Source: Alcaligenaceae bacterium
GTDB lineage: Bacteria; Pseudomonadota; Gammaproteobacteria; Burkholderiales; Burkholderiaceae_B
NCBI GenBank assembly: GCA_029265795.1
Contig: JAJUGV010000011.1
Location: forward strand, 1-49,564
Direction: 5' to 3'
DNA length: 49,564 nucleotides
The notes beneath the pieces are model-generated. The model did no database searches, had not been told where the DNA came from, and saw nothing but the letters and a program-made list of their open reading frames with translations. Of the stretch, positions 18,137-31,144 are shown piece after piece. The position numbers were made by a program, and so were the translations under genes. Numbering within the stretch: position 1 is the stretch's first letter; the number at the start of each line of letters is the position of its first letter.

Positions 18137-18607
18137 TCAGGCCCGATGATAGGGGTGTCCTGTCATAATAGCCCAGGCCCGATACAACTGTTCACCAAGA
18201 AGAATGCGCACCATGGGGTGAGGAAGGGTGAGGGCGGAAAGGCGGAGCATTTCCGGGCACTGGCGCTTCAGCTCTGCGTCTAGACCATCGGGGCCGCCAA
18301 TGATGAACGCAATATCACAGCCCAACGTGCGCCAATGCTCAAGGCGCGCGGAAAGTTGGACGGTGGTGAGATCTTTACCCCGTTCATCCAGTGCAACTGG
18401 GTGACAGCCGGAGGGCAAGGCAGCATGGATCCGCCGGGCTTCCGCCGCCATCAACTGCGCGGGTGATTTTCCGGTGTTGCGAGGCTCAGGCTTGATCTCC
18501 CGCAGCTCCAGTGCGCAATCTGCGGGCATGCGTTTGGCGTAGTCCTGCCAGGCGGCATCGACCCAGGCGGGCATGCGCGCGCCGACAGCAACTACGATGA
18601 GTTTCAT
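18137..18607 (-). CDS. rlmH: 23S rRNA (pseudouridine1915-N3)-methyltransferase RlmH
   Basis: The 156-residue SPOUT methyltransferase shows the SAM-binding knot motifs FIIGGPDG (near 99-106) and [11 protein letters not shown] with the C-terminal HPYHR. It methylates pseudouridine 1915 of 23S rRNA in the assembled ribosome. Its ATG overlaps the rsfS stop (ATGA), the usual rsfS-rlmH coupling. Confidence 0.96.
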   Translation of the reverse strand: MKLIVVAVGARMPAWVDAAWQDYAKRMPADCALELREIKPEPRNTGKSPAQLMAAEARRIHAALPSGCHPVALDERGKDLTTVQLSARLEHWRTLGCDIAFIIGGPDGLDAELKRQCPEMLRLSALTLPHPMVRILLGEQLYRAWAIMTGHPYHRA

Positions 18608-19008
18608 TCCGCGTCTTGCTCGCCGAAGCCGTAGCTCTCGGCCGCTGCGGGGATGGTGGACTGTGGCAAGAGCTTAACCCGTACCGGTTTACCTCCCCAG
18701 ATTTCTTCCAGGTTGTAGTACTGGCGTATGGCGGGCTGCATGCAGTGCACTACGATGTCGCCAAGGTCGACAAGCACCCATTCACCGGTGTCCTCGCCTT
18801 CATAGGCCAGGATGGGAATATTGTGTTTGCGGGCGGCATCCGCGACGCTGGATGCCAAAGATCGCGTCTGCCGGTTGGAAGTGCCGCTAGCGATGACGAC
18901 ACGGTCGAACAGGCTGGTGATCTCAGATGTATTGAAGACTTTAATGTCTTGGGCCTTGACGTCCTCGAGGGCGTCGATGACCAGGCGTTGCAGTTTTTGT
19001 ATTTCCAT
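18604..19008 (-). CDS. rsfS: Ribosome silencing factor RsfS
   Basis: The 134-residue protein carries the Iojap/RsfS fold, with [19 protein letters not shown] and [19 protein letters not shown] as recognisable blocks. RsfS binds ribosomal protein uL14 and prevents subunit joining when nutrients are short. About 20 C-terminal residues extend past the usual core. It lies 20 bp after nadD and is coupled to rlmH. Confidence 0.96.
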   Translation of the reverse strand: MEIQKLQRLVIDALEDVKAQDIKVFNTSEITSLFDRVVIASGTSNRQTRSLASSVADAARKHNIPILAYEGEDTGEWVLVDLGDIVVHCMQPAIRQYYNLEEIWGGKPVRVKLLPQSTIPAAAESYGFGEQDAE

Positions 19009-19028
19009 AAGAGGCTAGTGTCGCGGCG

Positions 19029-21849
<2,821 letters not shown>

Positions 21850-21900
21850 TTTTTTCGTATGAGGAGGTGGCGTGCCCGGCGAACCGGGCGGGTTGGGAAA

Positions 21901-22641
21901 TCAGGAAGCTTGGATGGATTCGTCAAAGACAGCTGTAGTGTAGACCTGCTGCACATCATCCAGGGATTCGAGCATGTCTATCAGTTTTTGCGTGCGTTCT
22001 GCGTCTTCCCCAGTGAGCTCAGTCTCGTTCAGGGGCTTCATGACGATGTCCTGCACTTCAGGCTCGAGACCCGCTGCTTCGAAGGCCGCTTTAAGCCCGG
22101 CATAGTCGGAAGGTTCACAGATGACTTCGATCATGCCGTCTTCGTCGGTCACCACATCTTCGGCACCGGCCTCGAGTGCGACCTCCATGACCTGCTCTTC
22201 GGAAGTGCCCGGAGCAAAAAGGAACTGCCCGCAGTGCTTGAACTGGAATGTGACAGAGCCGTCCTGGCCCAAGTTGCCGCCGTTCTTATTGAGCGCGTGG
22301 CGGACTTCCGCTACGGTGCGCGTGCGGTTGTCTGTCATGCAGTCGATGAGGATGGCCGCCCCCCCGGGCCCATAGCCTTCGTAGCGCACCTCTTCGAAAC
22401 TGTCGCCGTCTGCACCGCCCGAACCGCGCTGAATCGCACGCTGGATGTTGTCCTTGGGCATGTTGGCGGCCGTGGCCTTGTCCCATGCCAGGCGCAGCCG
22501 CGGATTGGCTTCCGGGTCTGGGCCGCCTTCGCGTGCTGCTACGGTGATTTCACGAATGATTTTCGTCCAGAGCTTACCGCGCTTGGCGTCTTGACGCCCT
22601 TTGCGGTGCTGGATATTCGCCCATTTACTGTGTCCGGCCAT
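21901..22641 (-). CDS. yebC: YebC/PmpR-family DNA-binding or translation-related protein
   Basis: The start at 22641 gives the family's usual N-terminus [18 protein letters not shown] and 246 residues; the reading to 22701 has no support. YebC proteins were described as transcriptional regulators (PmpR, RuvC neighbours), and some are now linked to translation of proline stretches. Conserved blocks [27 protein letters not shown] and [11 protein letters not shown] are present. It is the first gene of the minus-strand series down to maf. Confidence 0.94.
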   Translation of the reverse strand: MAGHSKWANIQHRKGRQDAKRGKLWTKIIREITVAAREGGPDPEANPRLRLAWDKATAANMPKDNIQRAIQRGSGGADGDSFEEVRYEGYGPGGAAILIDCMTDNRTRTVAEVRHALNKNGGNLGQDGSVTFQFKHCGQFLFAPGTSEEQVMEVALEAGAEDVVTDEDGMIEVICEPSDYAGLKAAFEAAGLEPEVQDIVMKPLNETELTGEDAERTQKLIDMLESLDDVQQVYTTAVFDESIQAS

Positions 22642-22776
22642 ATTGATGTAATAAAACGCTAGAAATACAGATTTTACCCCCCGGCGCGCCCGGGGCGGCA
22701 AGGCCGGCGAACATGCGCCGGGCCATGATTTACACTTGCGGCCATTGTGTCCAATTTAAAGGCGGGGGTCAAAGAG

Positions 22777-24270
22777 ATGGCTGAACCGATTGTTGTGGCG
22801 CAGGGCGCAAACGCGCCGGTAACCCTGCTACCTCGTTACGCAAATCGACATGGATGCGTCACTGGAGCGACAGGTACCGGCAAAACAGTCAGTCTGCAGG
22901 TCCTGGCGGAAGCCTTCAGTCGCATAGGCACTCCCGTCTTCGTGGCGGATATCAAAGGGGACCTTTCAGGAATCTCCCAGGCCGCGCAACCCAGTCCAAA
23001 ACTTCTCGAAAGATTAGACCGTTTGGGGATTGCCGAGCCCGTTTGGGGAGCCTCACCCGTCGAGTTCTGGGACATCTTTGGTGAACAGGGGCATCCGCTG
23101 CGCGCCACCATCTCCGACATGGGGCCTTTGTTACTCGCTCGTATGCTGGAGCTCAATGATACCCAAGAGGGCATACTAAATATTGTCTTCCGAGTGGCGG
23201 ATGAAGAAGGTCTCTTGCTATTGGACCTGAAAGATCTGCGGGCTATGTTGCAAGAGGTGAGCGAGCGGGCCTCGGAACTGCGCGCACGCTACGGCAATAT
23301 TTCGCCGGCCTCCGTGGGTGCTATTCAGCGCTCCCTGTTGCGCCTCGAATCGCAAGGGGCGGATTATTTTTTTGGGGAGCCCATGCTGCAGATCCACGAT
23401 CTGCTGCGTACGGATGCATCAGGCAAGGGAGTAGTGAATGTATTGGCTGCTGACCGGCTTATGCAGTCCCCGCGTTTGTATGCGGTCTTCCTATTGTGGT
23501 TGCTAGCCGAACTGTACGAGAATCTGCCCGAGGTCGGTGATCTCGATAAACCGAAACTCGTTTTTTTCTTCGATGAGGCTCACCTGTTATTCGATGATGC
23601 GCCGAAGGCGTTAGTCGATAAAGTGGAGCAGGTTGTCCGGCTCATCCGCTCCAAGGGCGTGGGTGTCTACTTTGTCACCCAGAGCCCGGCCGACATCCCT
23701 GATACCATTCTTGGGCAGCTGGGCAACCGTATTCAACATGCCCTGCGTGCATACACTCCCCGCGATCAGCGCGCAGTGCGCACAGCGGCGGAGACCATGC
23801 GACCCAATCCGGGGCTGGACATCGTGGCGGCCATCACTGAATTGGGTGTCGGCGAAGCATTGATCTCCACGCTGGACGATCACGGTCGCCCGTCACCCAC
23901 CGAACGCGCCTGGATGGTTGCGCCAGGTAGCCGTATCGGGCCGGCGACGGAGTCTGAACGGCGCCGGCTGGCTGCGAGCTCTCTGATGGCGGGCAAGTAT
24001 CAACAGGCTTTGGATCGTGAGTCTGCCTATGAAGTCCTTCAAAAGCGTGCCGAATCCATGCCCATGAAAGAAGAGAGCAAAGGAGGCAAGCCTGGTCAGA
24101 CAGAGTCAAACGGCGTGATGGGCGCAGTAAGCGACTTTCTGTTTGGTTCGACCGGGCCTCGGGGTGGCAGGCGCGATGGGGTTGTGCAGTCCGTCGCAAA
24201 AAGCATGGTGCGTCGTGCCGCCAATCAGCTGGTTCGGGGCGTTCTGGGCTCACTAACCGGTCGTCGTTAA
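22777..24270 (+). CDS. HerA-like ATPase, DUF853 (YjgR family)
   Basis: The ATG at 22777 ([10 protein letters not shown], 497 residues) matches the start and length of YjgR; a GTG at 22747 is also in frame. Walker A (GATGTGKT) is at residues 30-37, and Walker B is within [18 protein letters not shown] late arginine-rich block ([20 protein letters not shown]) is present at the C-terminus. HerA relatives are hexameric DNA translocases, but the cellular role of the YjgR group is unclear. It diverges from yebC and stands as a single gene. Confidence 0.88.
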   Translation: MAEPIVVAQGANAPVTLLPRYANRHGCVTGATGTGKTVSLQVLAEAFSRIGTPVFVADIKGDLSGISQAAQPSPKLLERLDRLGIAEPVWGASPVEFWDIFGEQGHPLRATISDMGPLLLARMLELNDTQEGILNIVFRVADEEGLLLLDLKDLRAMLQEVSERASELRARYGNISPASVGAIQRSLLRLESQGADYFFGEPMLQIHDLLRTDASGKGVVNVLAADRLMQSPRLYAVFLLWLLAELYENLPEVGDLDKPKLVFFFDEAHLLFDDAPKALVDKVEQVVRLIRSKGVGVYFVTQSPADIPDTILGQLGNRIQHALRAYTPRDQRAVRTAAETMRPNPGLDIVAAITELGVGEALISTLDDHGRPSPTERAWMVAPGSRIGPATESERRRLAASSLMAGKYQQALDRESAYEVLQKRAESMPMKEESKGGKPGQTESNGVMGAVSDFLFGSTGPRGGRRDGVVQSVAKSMVRRAANQLVRGVLGSLTGRR

Positions 24271-24315
24271 GCGGCGGGAGTAACAAGCAACTATCGAATT
24301 CACAGGAGCATACTA

Positions 24316-25248
24316 GTGTCGAAAATTATCGTGGCAACGGCTACACCTGCAGCGACAAAACGTTGGCAAGAAGTGATGCAGGCTGCGCTGCCGCAATTCG
24401 AGGTAGTGGCGTGGGAGCCGGGTATCGCGCCAAGCGGGGCTCGCTACGCCGTGGTGTGGTCGCCTCCTGATACGGTATTTCAGCAGGAAACAAAGCTCGA
24501 GGCCGTCTTTAACCTCGGCGCCGGCGTGGATGCCATCCTGGCGTTGCCCAGCTTGCCGGATATCCCCGTCTATCGGCTTGAAGACGCGGGGATGGCACCG
24601 CAGATGGCCGAATATGTCATACACGGCCTGGCCACGCTATCACGTGGCTTCGATGCGTATGTCCAACGTCAGCGTGAGGCGAGCTGGTCTCCGCTAGCTG
24701 CCACCCGCTATGAAGATTGGCCGGTGGGTGTCATGGGATTGGGCAAACTGGGCAGCTATGTTGCCAAAGCCGTGGCAGCCTTGGGATACCCGGTGGCGGG
24801 TTGGGCACGTAGCGCTCGCAACGAAGAAGGCATTGAAGTGTTCCACGGGGCGGACCAGTTTGCCGCTTTTCTGAGCCGCACGCGGGTCTTGGTTAACCTC
24901 CTGCCGCTGACGCCGGAAACTCAGGGCATCATTAACCAGGACTTGTTGCTAAAGTTGCTGCCCGACGCGGTGATAATCAACATTGCACGCGGTGCGCATG
25001 TGGTCGATGATGACCTGCTGGCTGCGTTAGATTCAGGCCGCGTCCAGGCAGCCATACTGGATGTCTTCAACCAGGAGCCTTTACCCGCAAGCCACCGATA
25101 TTGGTCGCATCCCAGCGTCAAGATTACGCCGCATGTGGCGGCCGTCACCCTCGAAGCCGAGGCGGCGCAGCAGATCAGCGAGCGCATTCAGCGCCTGGAG
25201 CGGGGCGAGAGCGTCAGCGGGTTGGTACGCCGCGAGACCGGTTACTGA
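24316..25248 (+). CDS. ghrA: D-2-hydroxyacid dehydrogenase, glyoxylate/hydroxypyruvate reductase A type
   Basis: The 310-residue protein should reduce glyoxylate or hydroxypyruvate with NAD(P)H. The nucleotide-binding motif GLGKLG is in VMGLGKLGSYVAKAVA, and the catalytic Arg, Glu and His are in NIARGAHVV, FNQEPLP and TPHVAA. The lack of the longer N-terminal domain of PGDH proteins fits GhrA. The start is GTG with AGGAG ten bases upstream. Its 3' end overlaps the convergent EamA gene by 7 bp. Confidence 0.85.
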   Translation: MSKIIVATATPAATKRWQEVMQAALPQFEVVAWEPGIAPSGARYAVVWSPPDTVFQQETKLEAVFNLGAGVDAILALPSLPDIPVYRLEDAGMAPQMAEYVIHGLATLSRGFDAYVQRQREASWSPLAATRYEDWPVGVMGLGKLGSYVAKAVAALGYPVAGWARSARNEEGIEVFHGADQFAAFLSRTRVLVNLLPLTPETQGIINQDLLLKLLPDAVIINIARGAHVVDDDLLAALDSGRVQAAILDVFNQEPLPASHRYWSHPSVKITPHVAAVTLEAEAAQQISERIQRLERGESVSGLVRRETGY

Positions 25249-26117
25249 GCCACTGCTGCCTCGCGGTCGGGCTGGCGCAGCCCAGACCACACTATGGCAC
25301 CGATCATAATGGCGCCACCTATCAGGGCTCGCAGGCTGGGATATTGGGCGAACAGGACAGCAGCAAAAGCAATGGCATAAACCGGCTCAAGTGCGATGAC
25401 TATCCCGGCACTGCGTGCCTTCAGCACCATCAGACTGGAAACCAGCAGATAGTGGGAAAGCGCGGTGCAGAATACGCCGAGCAAGATTAGCCAAAACCAG
25501 TCGAGCGAGCTCACTGCCCCGACGCCTCCAAGGCCAAAGGGCAGGGTTACGACCAGCACCACTAAGTTTTCCCAACAAGCAACCTGATAGGCTGACAGGT
25601 GTGCAGCGGCCTTGCGGTTGATGATCGTAAACAAAGCGAACGACAGGCCTGAAGCGACCGCCCAGGCAAGGCCCACCGTTGCCTGATCGCGAAAGTCGAA
25701 GGACGGCGTGACCAGCACCAAACCCAAGGTTACCAAGGCAAGAATCAGCCATTCCGACCGACTCACGCGCTCACGCAGCACCAGCCACTCACACAGGGTG
25801 ATGAACGCGGGAAAGGTTGCGAAACCGAGCGTGGCGATGGCGACGCCACTGACCTTTACAGCAATAAAGAAGGTGACCCAATGGATGGCGAGCATAATGC
25901 CCGCCACAATCAGTACCAGCGCACTGCGCGTATCGATACCCGAACGCGCAGAGGAGCCTTGCCATCGCATGAAGCCCAGCAGCGCCAGCACTGCGAAACC
26001 CGCGCGGCCCGCGGTAATGATGGTGGCGTCCGCCTGAATCAGCTCCCCGAAGATACCCGTCAGACCAAAAAGTACCGCTGCAAGATGAATGGAAAGAAGG
26101 GCACGCTGGCGAGTCAT
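25242..26117 (-). CDS. DMT-superfamily transporter with two EamA domains
   Basis: This 291-residue integral membrane protein has about ten helices arranged as two EamA repeats. The repeats are seen in AAVLFGLTGIFGELI near the start and AVASGLSFALFTIINRKAA in the second half. Such carriers usually export or import small metabolites such as amino acids. No substrate can be given. It is a single gene converging on ghrA. Confidence 0.88.
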   Translation of the reverse strand: MTRQRALLSIHLAAVLFGLTGIFGELIQADATIITAGRAGFAVLALLGFMRWQGSSARSGIDTRSALVLIVAGIMLAIHWVTFFIAVKVSGVAIATLGFATFPAFITLCEWLVLRERVSRSEWLILALVTLGLVLVTPSFDFRDQATVGLAWAVASGLSFALFTIINRKAAAHLSAYQVACWENLVVLVVTLPFGLGGVGAVSSLDWFWLILLGVFCTALSHYLLVSSLMVLKARSAGIVIALEPVYAIAFAAVLFAQYPSLRALIGGAIMIGAIVWSGLRQPDREAAVAQ

Positions 26118-26250
26118 GTCGGGCTGCTGAATAGGAGCGGTAGGGTGACAAAGGAACGATTAAACTATCGAAGCTGCTACTTTACCTGAAGGGGGGTGCG
26201 CGAGCCCTGTGGCCACGCCCGGCACTCGCCCGTAATTAATGGAGACGGAA

Positions 26251-27237
26251 TTGACACAACAGGCAAAAGCAATACGAATTGACAGCCACGGCGGCCCTGA
26301 AGTCCTAAAACTTACAACGATCGAAGTCTCGGCACCTGCGGCGGGTGAGGTCACCATTCGCCAAAAAGCGGCCGGGTTGAATTTCATCGATATCTATTTC
26401 CGCACGGGGCTGTATCCCCACCCGCTGCCTCACGGCCTGGGTTTCGAAGCGGCAGGTGATGTGGTGGCTGTAGGAGACGGTGTTACCCACTTAAAAGTGG
26501 GTGACCGTGTCGCTTACGGTCAAAGTCCTTTGGGTGCGTATGCTGATTTGCGCAACGTACCCGCCCAGCAGGTGGTCAAGCTTCCTGATGCGATCAGCTA
26601 TGAAGAGGCGGCTGCGATCATGCTCAAGGGCCTCACCACGCAATATCTGTTGCGTCAGTGCTATCGCGTCCAGGAAGGCGAGACCATCCTATTTCATGCC
26701 GCCGCCGGCGGTGTGGGGTTGATCGCGTGCCAATGGGCGCGGGCGCTTGGGGTTAAGCTGATCGGTACCGCATCCAGCCCCGAAAAATGCGCACTCGCCA
26801 AACAACACGGCGCGTGGGAAGTCATTGATTACAGCCGCGAGGACGTTGCTGAGCGGGTCAAAGAACTTACCAATGGGGCCAAGCTGCCGGTGGTCTACGA
26901 CGGAGTCGGCAAGGATACCTGGATGACGTCGCTGGACTGCCTGCGCCCACGTGGGTTGATGGTGAGCTTCGGCAACGCGTCCGGCCCGGTGGAGGGCGTG
27001 AATCTCGGGCTGCTGAACACTAAGGGCTCGTTATACGTCACACGCCCTAAACTGGGTGACTATGTGCCGACTCAGGAAACGATGCAAGCGGCAGCCGATG
27101 AGCTCTTCGGGCTGGTGGTGGATGGCCGCATCAAGGTCACCATCGGTCAGCGGTTCCCATTGCAAGAAGCCGCAACGGCGCAGGAAGCGCTGGCAGCGCG
27201 CAAGACGACCGGCGCCACCATCTTCACTATCGATTAA
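26251..27237 (+). CDS. qor: NADPH:quinone oxidoreductase (zinc-free MDR family)
   Basis: The protein reduces quinones or enones with NADPH. The N-terminal IRIDSHGGPEVL, the GLNFIDIYFRTGLYP block and the nucleotide motif AAAGGVGLIACQWA are typical of Qor. Zinc ligands are absent, as expected. I prefer the TTG at 26251 (328 residues) because GGAG lies six bases before it. The in-frame ATG at 26239 has no Shine-Dalgarno and would add four residues. Confidence 0.9.
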   Translation: MTQQAKAIRIDSHGGPEVLKLTTIEVSAPAAGEVTIRQKAAGLNFIDIYFRTGLYPHPLPHGLGFEAAGDVVAVGDGVTHLKVGDRVAYGQSPLGAYADLRNVPAQQVVKLPDAISYEEAAAIMLKGLTTQYLLRQCYRVQEGETILFHAAAGGVGLIACQWARALGVKLIGTASSPEKCALAKQHGAWEVIDYSREDVAERVKELTNGAKLPVVYDGVGKDTWMTSLDCLRPRGLMVSFGNASGPVEGVNLGLLNTKGSLYVTRPKLGDYVPTQETMQAAADELFGLVVDGRIKVTIGQRFPLQEAATAQEALAARKTTGATIFTID

Positions 27238-27284
27238 TCCAAGTCTGGAAGTTTCCTCGGCCGCTTCGCGGAGAATGCGGCCCA

Positions 27285-27316
27285 GGCAACCGGTCGGCAC
27301 GCGCCGACCGGTTGCC
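27285..27316. terminator. Perfect hairpin between convergent qor and fbp
   Basis: A 14-bp GC-rich perfect inverted repeat (27285-27298 and 27303-27316) with a 4-nt loop sits in the 86-bp gap between two convergent genes. Neither side has a T-run, so it is not a classical intrinsic terminator. Its position suggests a bidirectional transcription stop or RNA 3'-end stabiliser. Confidence 0.5.
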
Positions 27317-27323
27317 GGTTCCA

Positions 27324-28343
27324 TTACTGCGCCTGCGTTTCCTGATGGTAGCGCTGAACTCGCTGTACTTCTTCTCGCGAACCCAGAATAACGCCCACGC
27401 GTTGGTGCAGAGCGGATGGCTCGATATCAAGAATGCGTTGCTCGCCGTCTATCGCCATGCCGCCGGCCTGCTCGACAATGAATCCCATTGGGTTGGCCTC
27501 GTACATCAAGCGCAGCTTGCCCGACCGGGCGCTGGCTCGATTGTCGCGGGGATACATGAAAATGCCGCCACGGCTGAGGATGCGATGCACGTCAGCCACC
27601 ATCGAGGCAATCCACCGCATGTTGTAGTCTTTTTGCAGCGGCCCTTCCTTGCCGGCGATGCACTCGTGGATGTACCGACGTACCGGCATTTCCCAGTGAC
27701 GCATATTCGACATATTGATGGAGAACTCCTGAGTTTGCTCCGGAATCCGGATATCGTCGTGGGTCAGGCGCCATGCCCCAGTTTCGCGATCGAGCGTGAA
27801 ACCCACTACGCCGTTGCCTACGGTCAGTACCAGCATGGTCTGCGGGCCATATACGGCGTACCCGGCGGCTACCTGCCGGCTGCCCGCCTGTAGGAAATCC
27901 TTTTCCTCAATTTCGCGGCCGGACGCACCGGCTGGTGCCTGCAGAACGGAAAAGATTGTGCCGATGGACACGTTCACATCAATATTCGAGGAGCCGTCCA
28001 GAGGGTCGAATAACAACAGGTATTCGCCCTTGGGATAACGGTTCGGAATTAAGTGGATGGTTTCCATTTCCTCGGAGGCCATGGCTGCCAGGTGCCCTCC
28101 CCACTCATTGGCATCGAGCAGGATTTCGTTTGACAGCACATCCAGCTTCTTCTGGACTTCGCCCTGAACGTTTTCAGAATCCAGGCTGCCAAGCACACCC
28201 CCCAGTGCACCCTTGCCTACCGCATGTCCGATAGCCTTACACGCGCGCGCCACGGTCTCGATAAGCAGGCGCAGTTCCGCCGACATGGCTTTTTCGAGGC
28301 GCTGCTGCTCGACCAGATATTGAGTGAGGGATTTGTACTTCAT
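27324..28343 (-). CDS. fbp: Fructose-1,6-bisphosphatase class I
   Basis: The 339-residue enzyme dephosphorylates fructose 1,6-bisphosphate in gluconeogenesis. The metal-binding motif DPLDGSSN is at 113-120, and the C-terminal active-site block [21 protein letters not shown] is present in parts. Length is normal. It starts 3 bp after the pepN stop, so the two genes are almost certainly co-transcribed. Confidence 0.96.
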   Translation of the reverse strand: MKYKSLTQYLVEQQRLEKAMSAELRLLIETVARACKAIGHAVGKGALGGVLGSLDSENVQGEVQKKLDVLSNEILLDANEWGGHLAAMASEEMETIHLIPNRYPKGEYLLLFDPLDGSSNIDVNVSIGTIFSVLQAPAGASGREIEEKDFLQAGSRQVAAGYAVYGPQTMLVLTVGNGVVGFTLDRETGAWRLTHDDIRIPEQTQEFSINMSNMRHWEMPVRRYIHECIAGKEGPLQKDYNMRWIASMVADVHRILSRGGIFMYPRDNRASARSGKLRLMYEANPMGFIVEQAGGMAIDGEQRILDIEPSALHQRVGVILGSREEVQRVQRYHQETQAQ

Positions 28344-28346
28344 GGA

Positions 28347-31061
28347 TTATTGCTCCTGAATATTCAAGGCTTTGTTGATGATTTCCGCGACGTTGCGCGA
28401 GAGCGTCGGGTGTTGGTGGATACGTTCCAGGGCGGCACGGGCGAGTTCTTGCAGAGCAGGCGTCAGGCGGGCCCAATTGTCGAACGCGCGTGCGAGTCGG
28501 GCAGAGATTTCGGGATTCAGGGCGTCGAGGGCCAGAACCTGGTCGGACCAGAATTGATAGCCCTGGGCGCTGTGTGCGTGAGCCAGGTTATTCATGCAAA
28601 ACTGGAACACAACCGACCGTGCCCGGTTTGGATTTCTTAGCGAAAACGCCGGATGCAGCATCAATGCCTGGACTTCTTCGACGCTTGTAAAGGGCGAAGA
28701 GGCCTGCACTGCGAACCAACGGTCAATGACGAGCGGATCGTCCTGCCAATTGTCGTAAAAGTGGCGCAAGACCGAAGCGCGCGTGTTCGCGTCACCCCAA
28801 TTTGCCAAGGCCGTGACGGCAGCCATGGAGTCTGTCATGTTGCCGGCGTTCTCGTACTGCTGAAGAGCGAGCTGACTCGCATCCGGGTATCCGCCCGCCA
28901 GAAGGTAGGCCAGCGCGAGACCACGTGAAGCGCGCCGACCTGCGGACGTGGGGTCAGGGGAGTAGGGGGTGCCATTGTCACTGTTCGCGTCATAAAGACG
29001 AAGCCACAACGGGGCCAGTTGCTCCCCTAATTCCGCCATTAGCTCGCGATGCGCCTGAACCACAGCTTGGGGTTCCATTGGCTCCGTGAACTCAAGGAGC
29101 TCGCGCTGGGAGGGAAGGCTTAGTACGCGGGCGAGATAATCGGGTGACAAGCTGGAGTCCTGTAATAAGGCCTCCCAGGTATCACGTAGTAACTGGCTAT
29201 CGGGTTTCGGGCAGTCCGCGATTATTGCACCGACTCGTTCCAGCAGCAGTCGGCGGGCCAGCTCCTGGCCTGCCTCCCACCGGGCGAAGGGGTCGGGGTC
29301 GCGCCTTGCCAGCAGGGCGAGTTCGCCGTCATTTCGTGCGTAGTCGATATGAACGGGCGCCGAAAAATCGCGCAACAATGAAAGAACCGGGCGATGTTTT
29401 ATGCCGTGGAAGGTCCACGATTGTTGTTCACGGGTAAGCTCCAGCAGAAGTGTGCCGGGCGCGGCACCTTCCCTGATAGTGGCGCCGTCGGGGATCAAGG
29501 CGTCGCCATCCGGAGACAGCAGCCCGATGGCAATCGGAATGTGGAGCGGAGGCTTATTTACCGGGGGATCCTGCAGCAGTTCGATACCCACTGGTGGGTT
29601 CGATTGGCTGAGGGTGATGGTGCAGGTGGAGGTTGCCGCGTCGTGTTGCAGGTCCACATGCACGCGGGGAGTGCCGGCCTGGCTGTACCAGCCGCGGAAC
29701 ACTTCCAGGTCGCGCCCCGGGTTGCGGCGACGGTAGACGGACTCCATGGCGTCAATGAAATCATCGCAGGTGACCGCTTGGCCATCGTGGCGGCGGAAAT
29801 ACTCCTCCAGACCCTCACGAAAACCTTCGTGCCCCAACAGCGTGTGCTGCATGCGGATGACTTCGGCGCCCTTCTCGTAGATCGTGGCGGTATAGAAGTT
29901 TGTGATTTCCTGGTAGCTTTCCGGACGAATGGGGTGCGCCATGGGGCCGCAGTCTTCCGGGAACTGGGCAACTCTTAATGTAGATACATCGTCTATTCTT
30001 TTTACCGCCCGTGCGCTGGCTGCCGCTTGCCCGTCCAAGCCGCTTGCAAGCATGTCCGCCGAAAATTCCTGATCACGAAATACGGTCAGGCCTTCTTTCA
30101 GCGAAAGCTGGAACCAGTCGCGGCAGGTGACCCGGTTTCCGGTCCAGTTGTGGAAATATTCGTGGCCGATCACCGCTTCTATGGCACGATACGCCGTATC
30201 AGTGGCCGTTGCGGGGTCTGCCAGTACATAAGAGGAATTAAAGACGTTCAGACCTTTATTTTCCATGGCCCCCATATTGAAGTCGCGTGCGGCCACGATC
30301 ATGAAACGATCTAGGTCCAGTTCCAGGCCGTAGCGATCTTCGTCCCAACGCAGTGACCGCTGGAGGCAATCCATCGCCCATTCGGTTTTGTCTTGAGTGC
30401 CGTGGTCGCTGTAGACCTGTAGTAAGACCTCGCGCCCGCTACGAGTAGTGACGCGTTGCTCGCGGCAGGCAAAGTCGCCCGCAACGACCGCGAACAAATA
30501 ACTGGGTTTGGGGTGGGGGTCTTCCCACACCGCTTCGTGCCTGCCATCTGCCAAGTCACGGGATTCCACCAGGTTGCCGTTGGAAAGCAGCAGAGGGAAC
30601 TGGGCCTTGTTAGCTTGCAATGTCACGCGATAGCGGGACATGACATCCGGTCTGTCCGGAAACCAGGTGATGCGGCGAAACCCTTCCGCTTCGCACTGCG
30701 TGAACAAATGTCGGCCTGAAACATACAGGCCCATCAAGCTGGAGTTGTCTTCAGGGCGACAAGTGCTGGTGATTTCCACCGTGAACCGTTCCTGCCAGGG
30801 GTGCAACACCAGGGTCTCTTCCAACAGTTCATATTCCCCAACGGCCAATTTGCGGCAGTCTATGGCGACGGATTCCAGGCCCAGCTCTTGCCCGTTCAGA
30901 ATCAGGGGAACCGACGCTTCTCCCACACGCTCAAACTGTAGTGTAGAAGTGACCCGGGTCAGGACTGGATCCAGTTCGAATCGCAGATGGACGCTTGGTA
31001 GCCGATAGGGGAACGGCTGATAATCGTGACGAGAAATAGTGGGGGATATGTCTGTTCGCAT
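28347..31061 (-). CDS. pepN: Aminopeptidase N (M1 family)
   Basis: The 904-residue zinc metallopeptidase removes N-terminal residues from peptides in the cytoplasm. The exopeptidase motif GAMEN is at 264-268; the zinc site is His300, His304 and Glu323, with catalytic Glu301 in HEYFH. Downstream lie the Ig-like and C-terminal helical domains of the bacterial PepN type. It is somewhat longer than the E. coli enzyme (870). No signal peptide is seen. Confidence 0.96.
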   Translation of the reverse strand: MRTDISPTISRHDYQPFPYRLPSVHLRFELDPVLTRVTSTLQFERVGEASVPLILNGQELGLESVAIDCRKLAVGEYELLEETLVLHPWQERFTVEITSTCRPEDNSSLMGLYVSGRHLFTQCEAEGFRRITWFPDRPDVMSRYRVTLQANKAQFPLLLSNGNLVESRDLADGRHEAVWEDPHPKPSYLFAVVAGDFACREQRVTTRSGREVLLQVYSDHGTQDKTEWAMDCLQRSLRWDEDRYGLELDLDRFMIVAARDFNMGAMENKGLNVFNSSYVLADPATATDTAYRAIEAVIGHEYFHNWTGNRVTCRDWFQLSLKEGLTVFRDQEFSADMLASGLDGQAAASARAVKRIDDVSTLRVAQFPEDCGPMAHPIRPESYQEITNFYTATIYEKGAEVIRMQHTLLGHEGFREGLEEYFRRHDGQAVTCDDFIDAMESVYRRRNPGRDLEVFRGWYSQAGTPRVHVDLQHDAATSTCTITLSQSNPPVGIELLQDPPVNKPPLHIPIAIGLLSPDGDALIPDGATIREGAAPGTLLLELTREQQSWTFHGIKHRPVLSLLRDFSAPVHIDYARNDGELALLARRDPDPFARWEAGQELARRLLLERVGAIIADCPKPDSQLLRDTWEALLQDSSLSPDYLARVLSLPSQRELLEFTEPMEPQAVVQAHRELMAELGEQLAPLWLRLYDANSDNGTPYSPDPTSAGRRASRGLALAYLLAGGYPDASQLALQQYENAGNMTDSMAAVTALANWGDANTRASVLRHFYDNWQDDPLVIDRWFAVQASSPFTSVEEVQALMLHPAFSLRNPNRARSVVFQFCMNNLAHAHSAQGYQFWSDQVLALDALNPEISARLARAFDNWARLTPALQELARAALERIHQHPTLSRNVAEIINKALNIQEQ

Positions 31062-31144
31062 GGGACAATAGGCCGTATCGTAGAGGCGGTATTGTAGTGT
31101 TTCAGAAGTGGCATTCGTGGCATATGCGGATGCAGGAGAGCATC

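Noticed and set aside
22704-22721. CCGGCG/CGCCGG hairpin between yebC and the HerA-like gene
   Set aside because: Only a 6-bp stem in very GC-rich DNA between divergent promoters; it may be chance.
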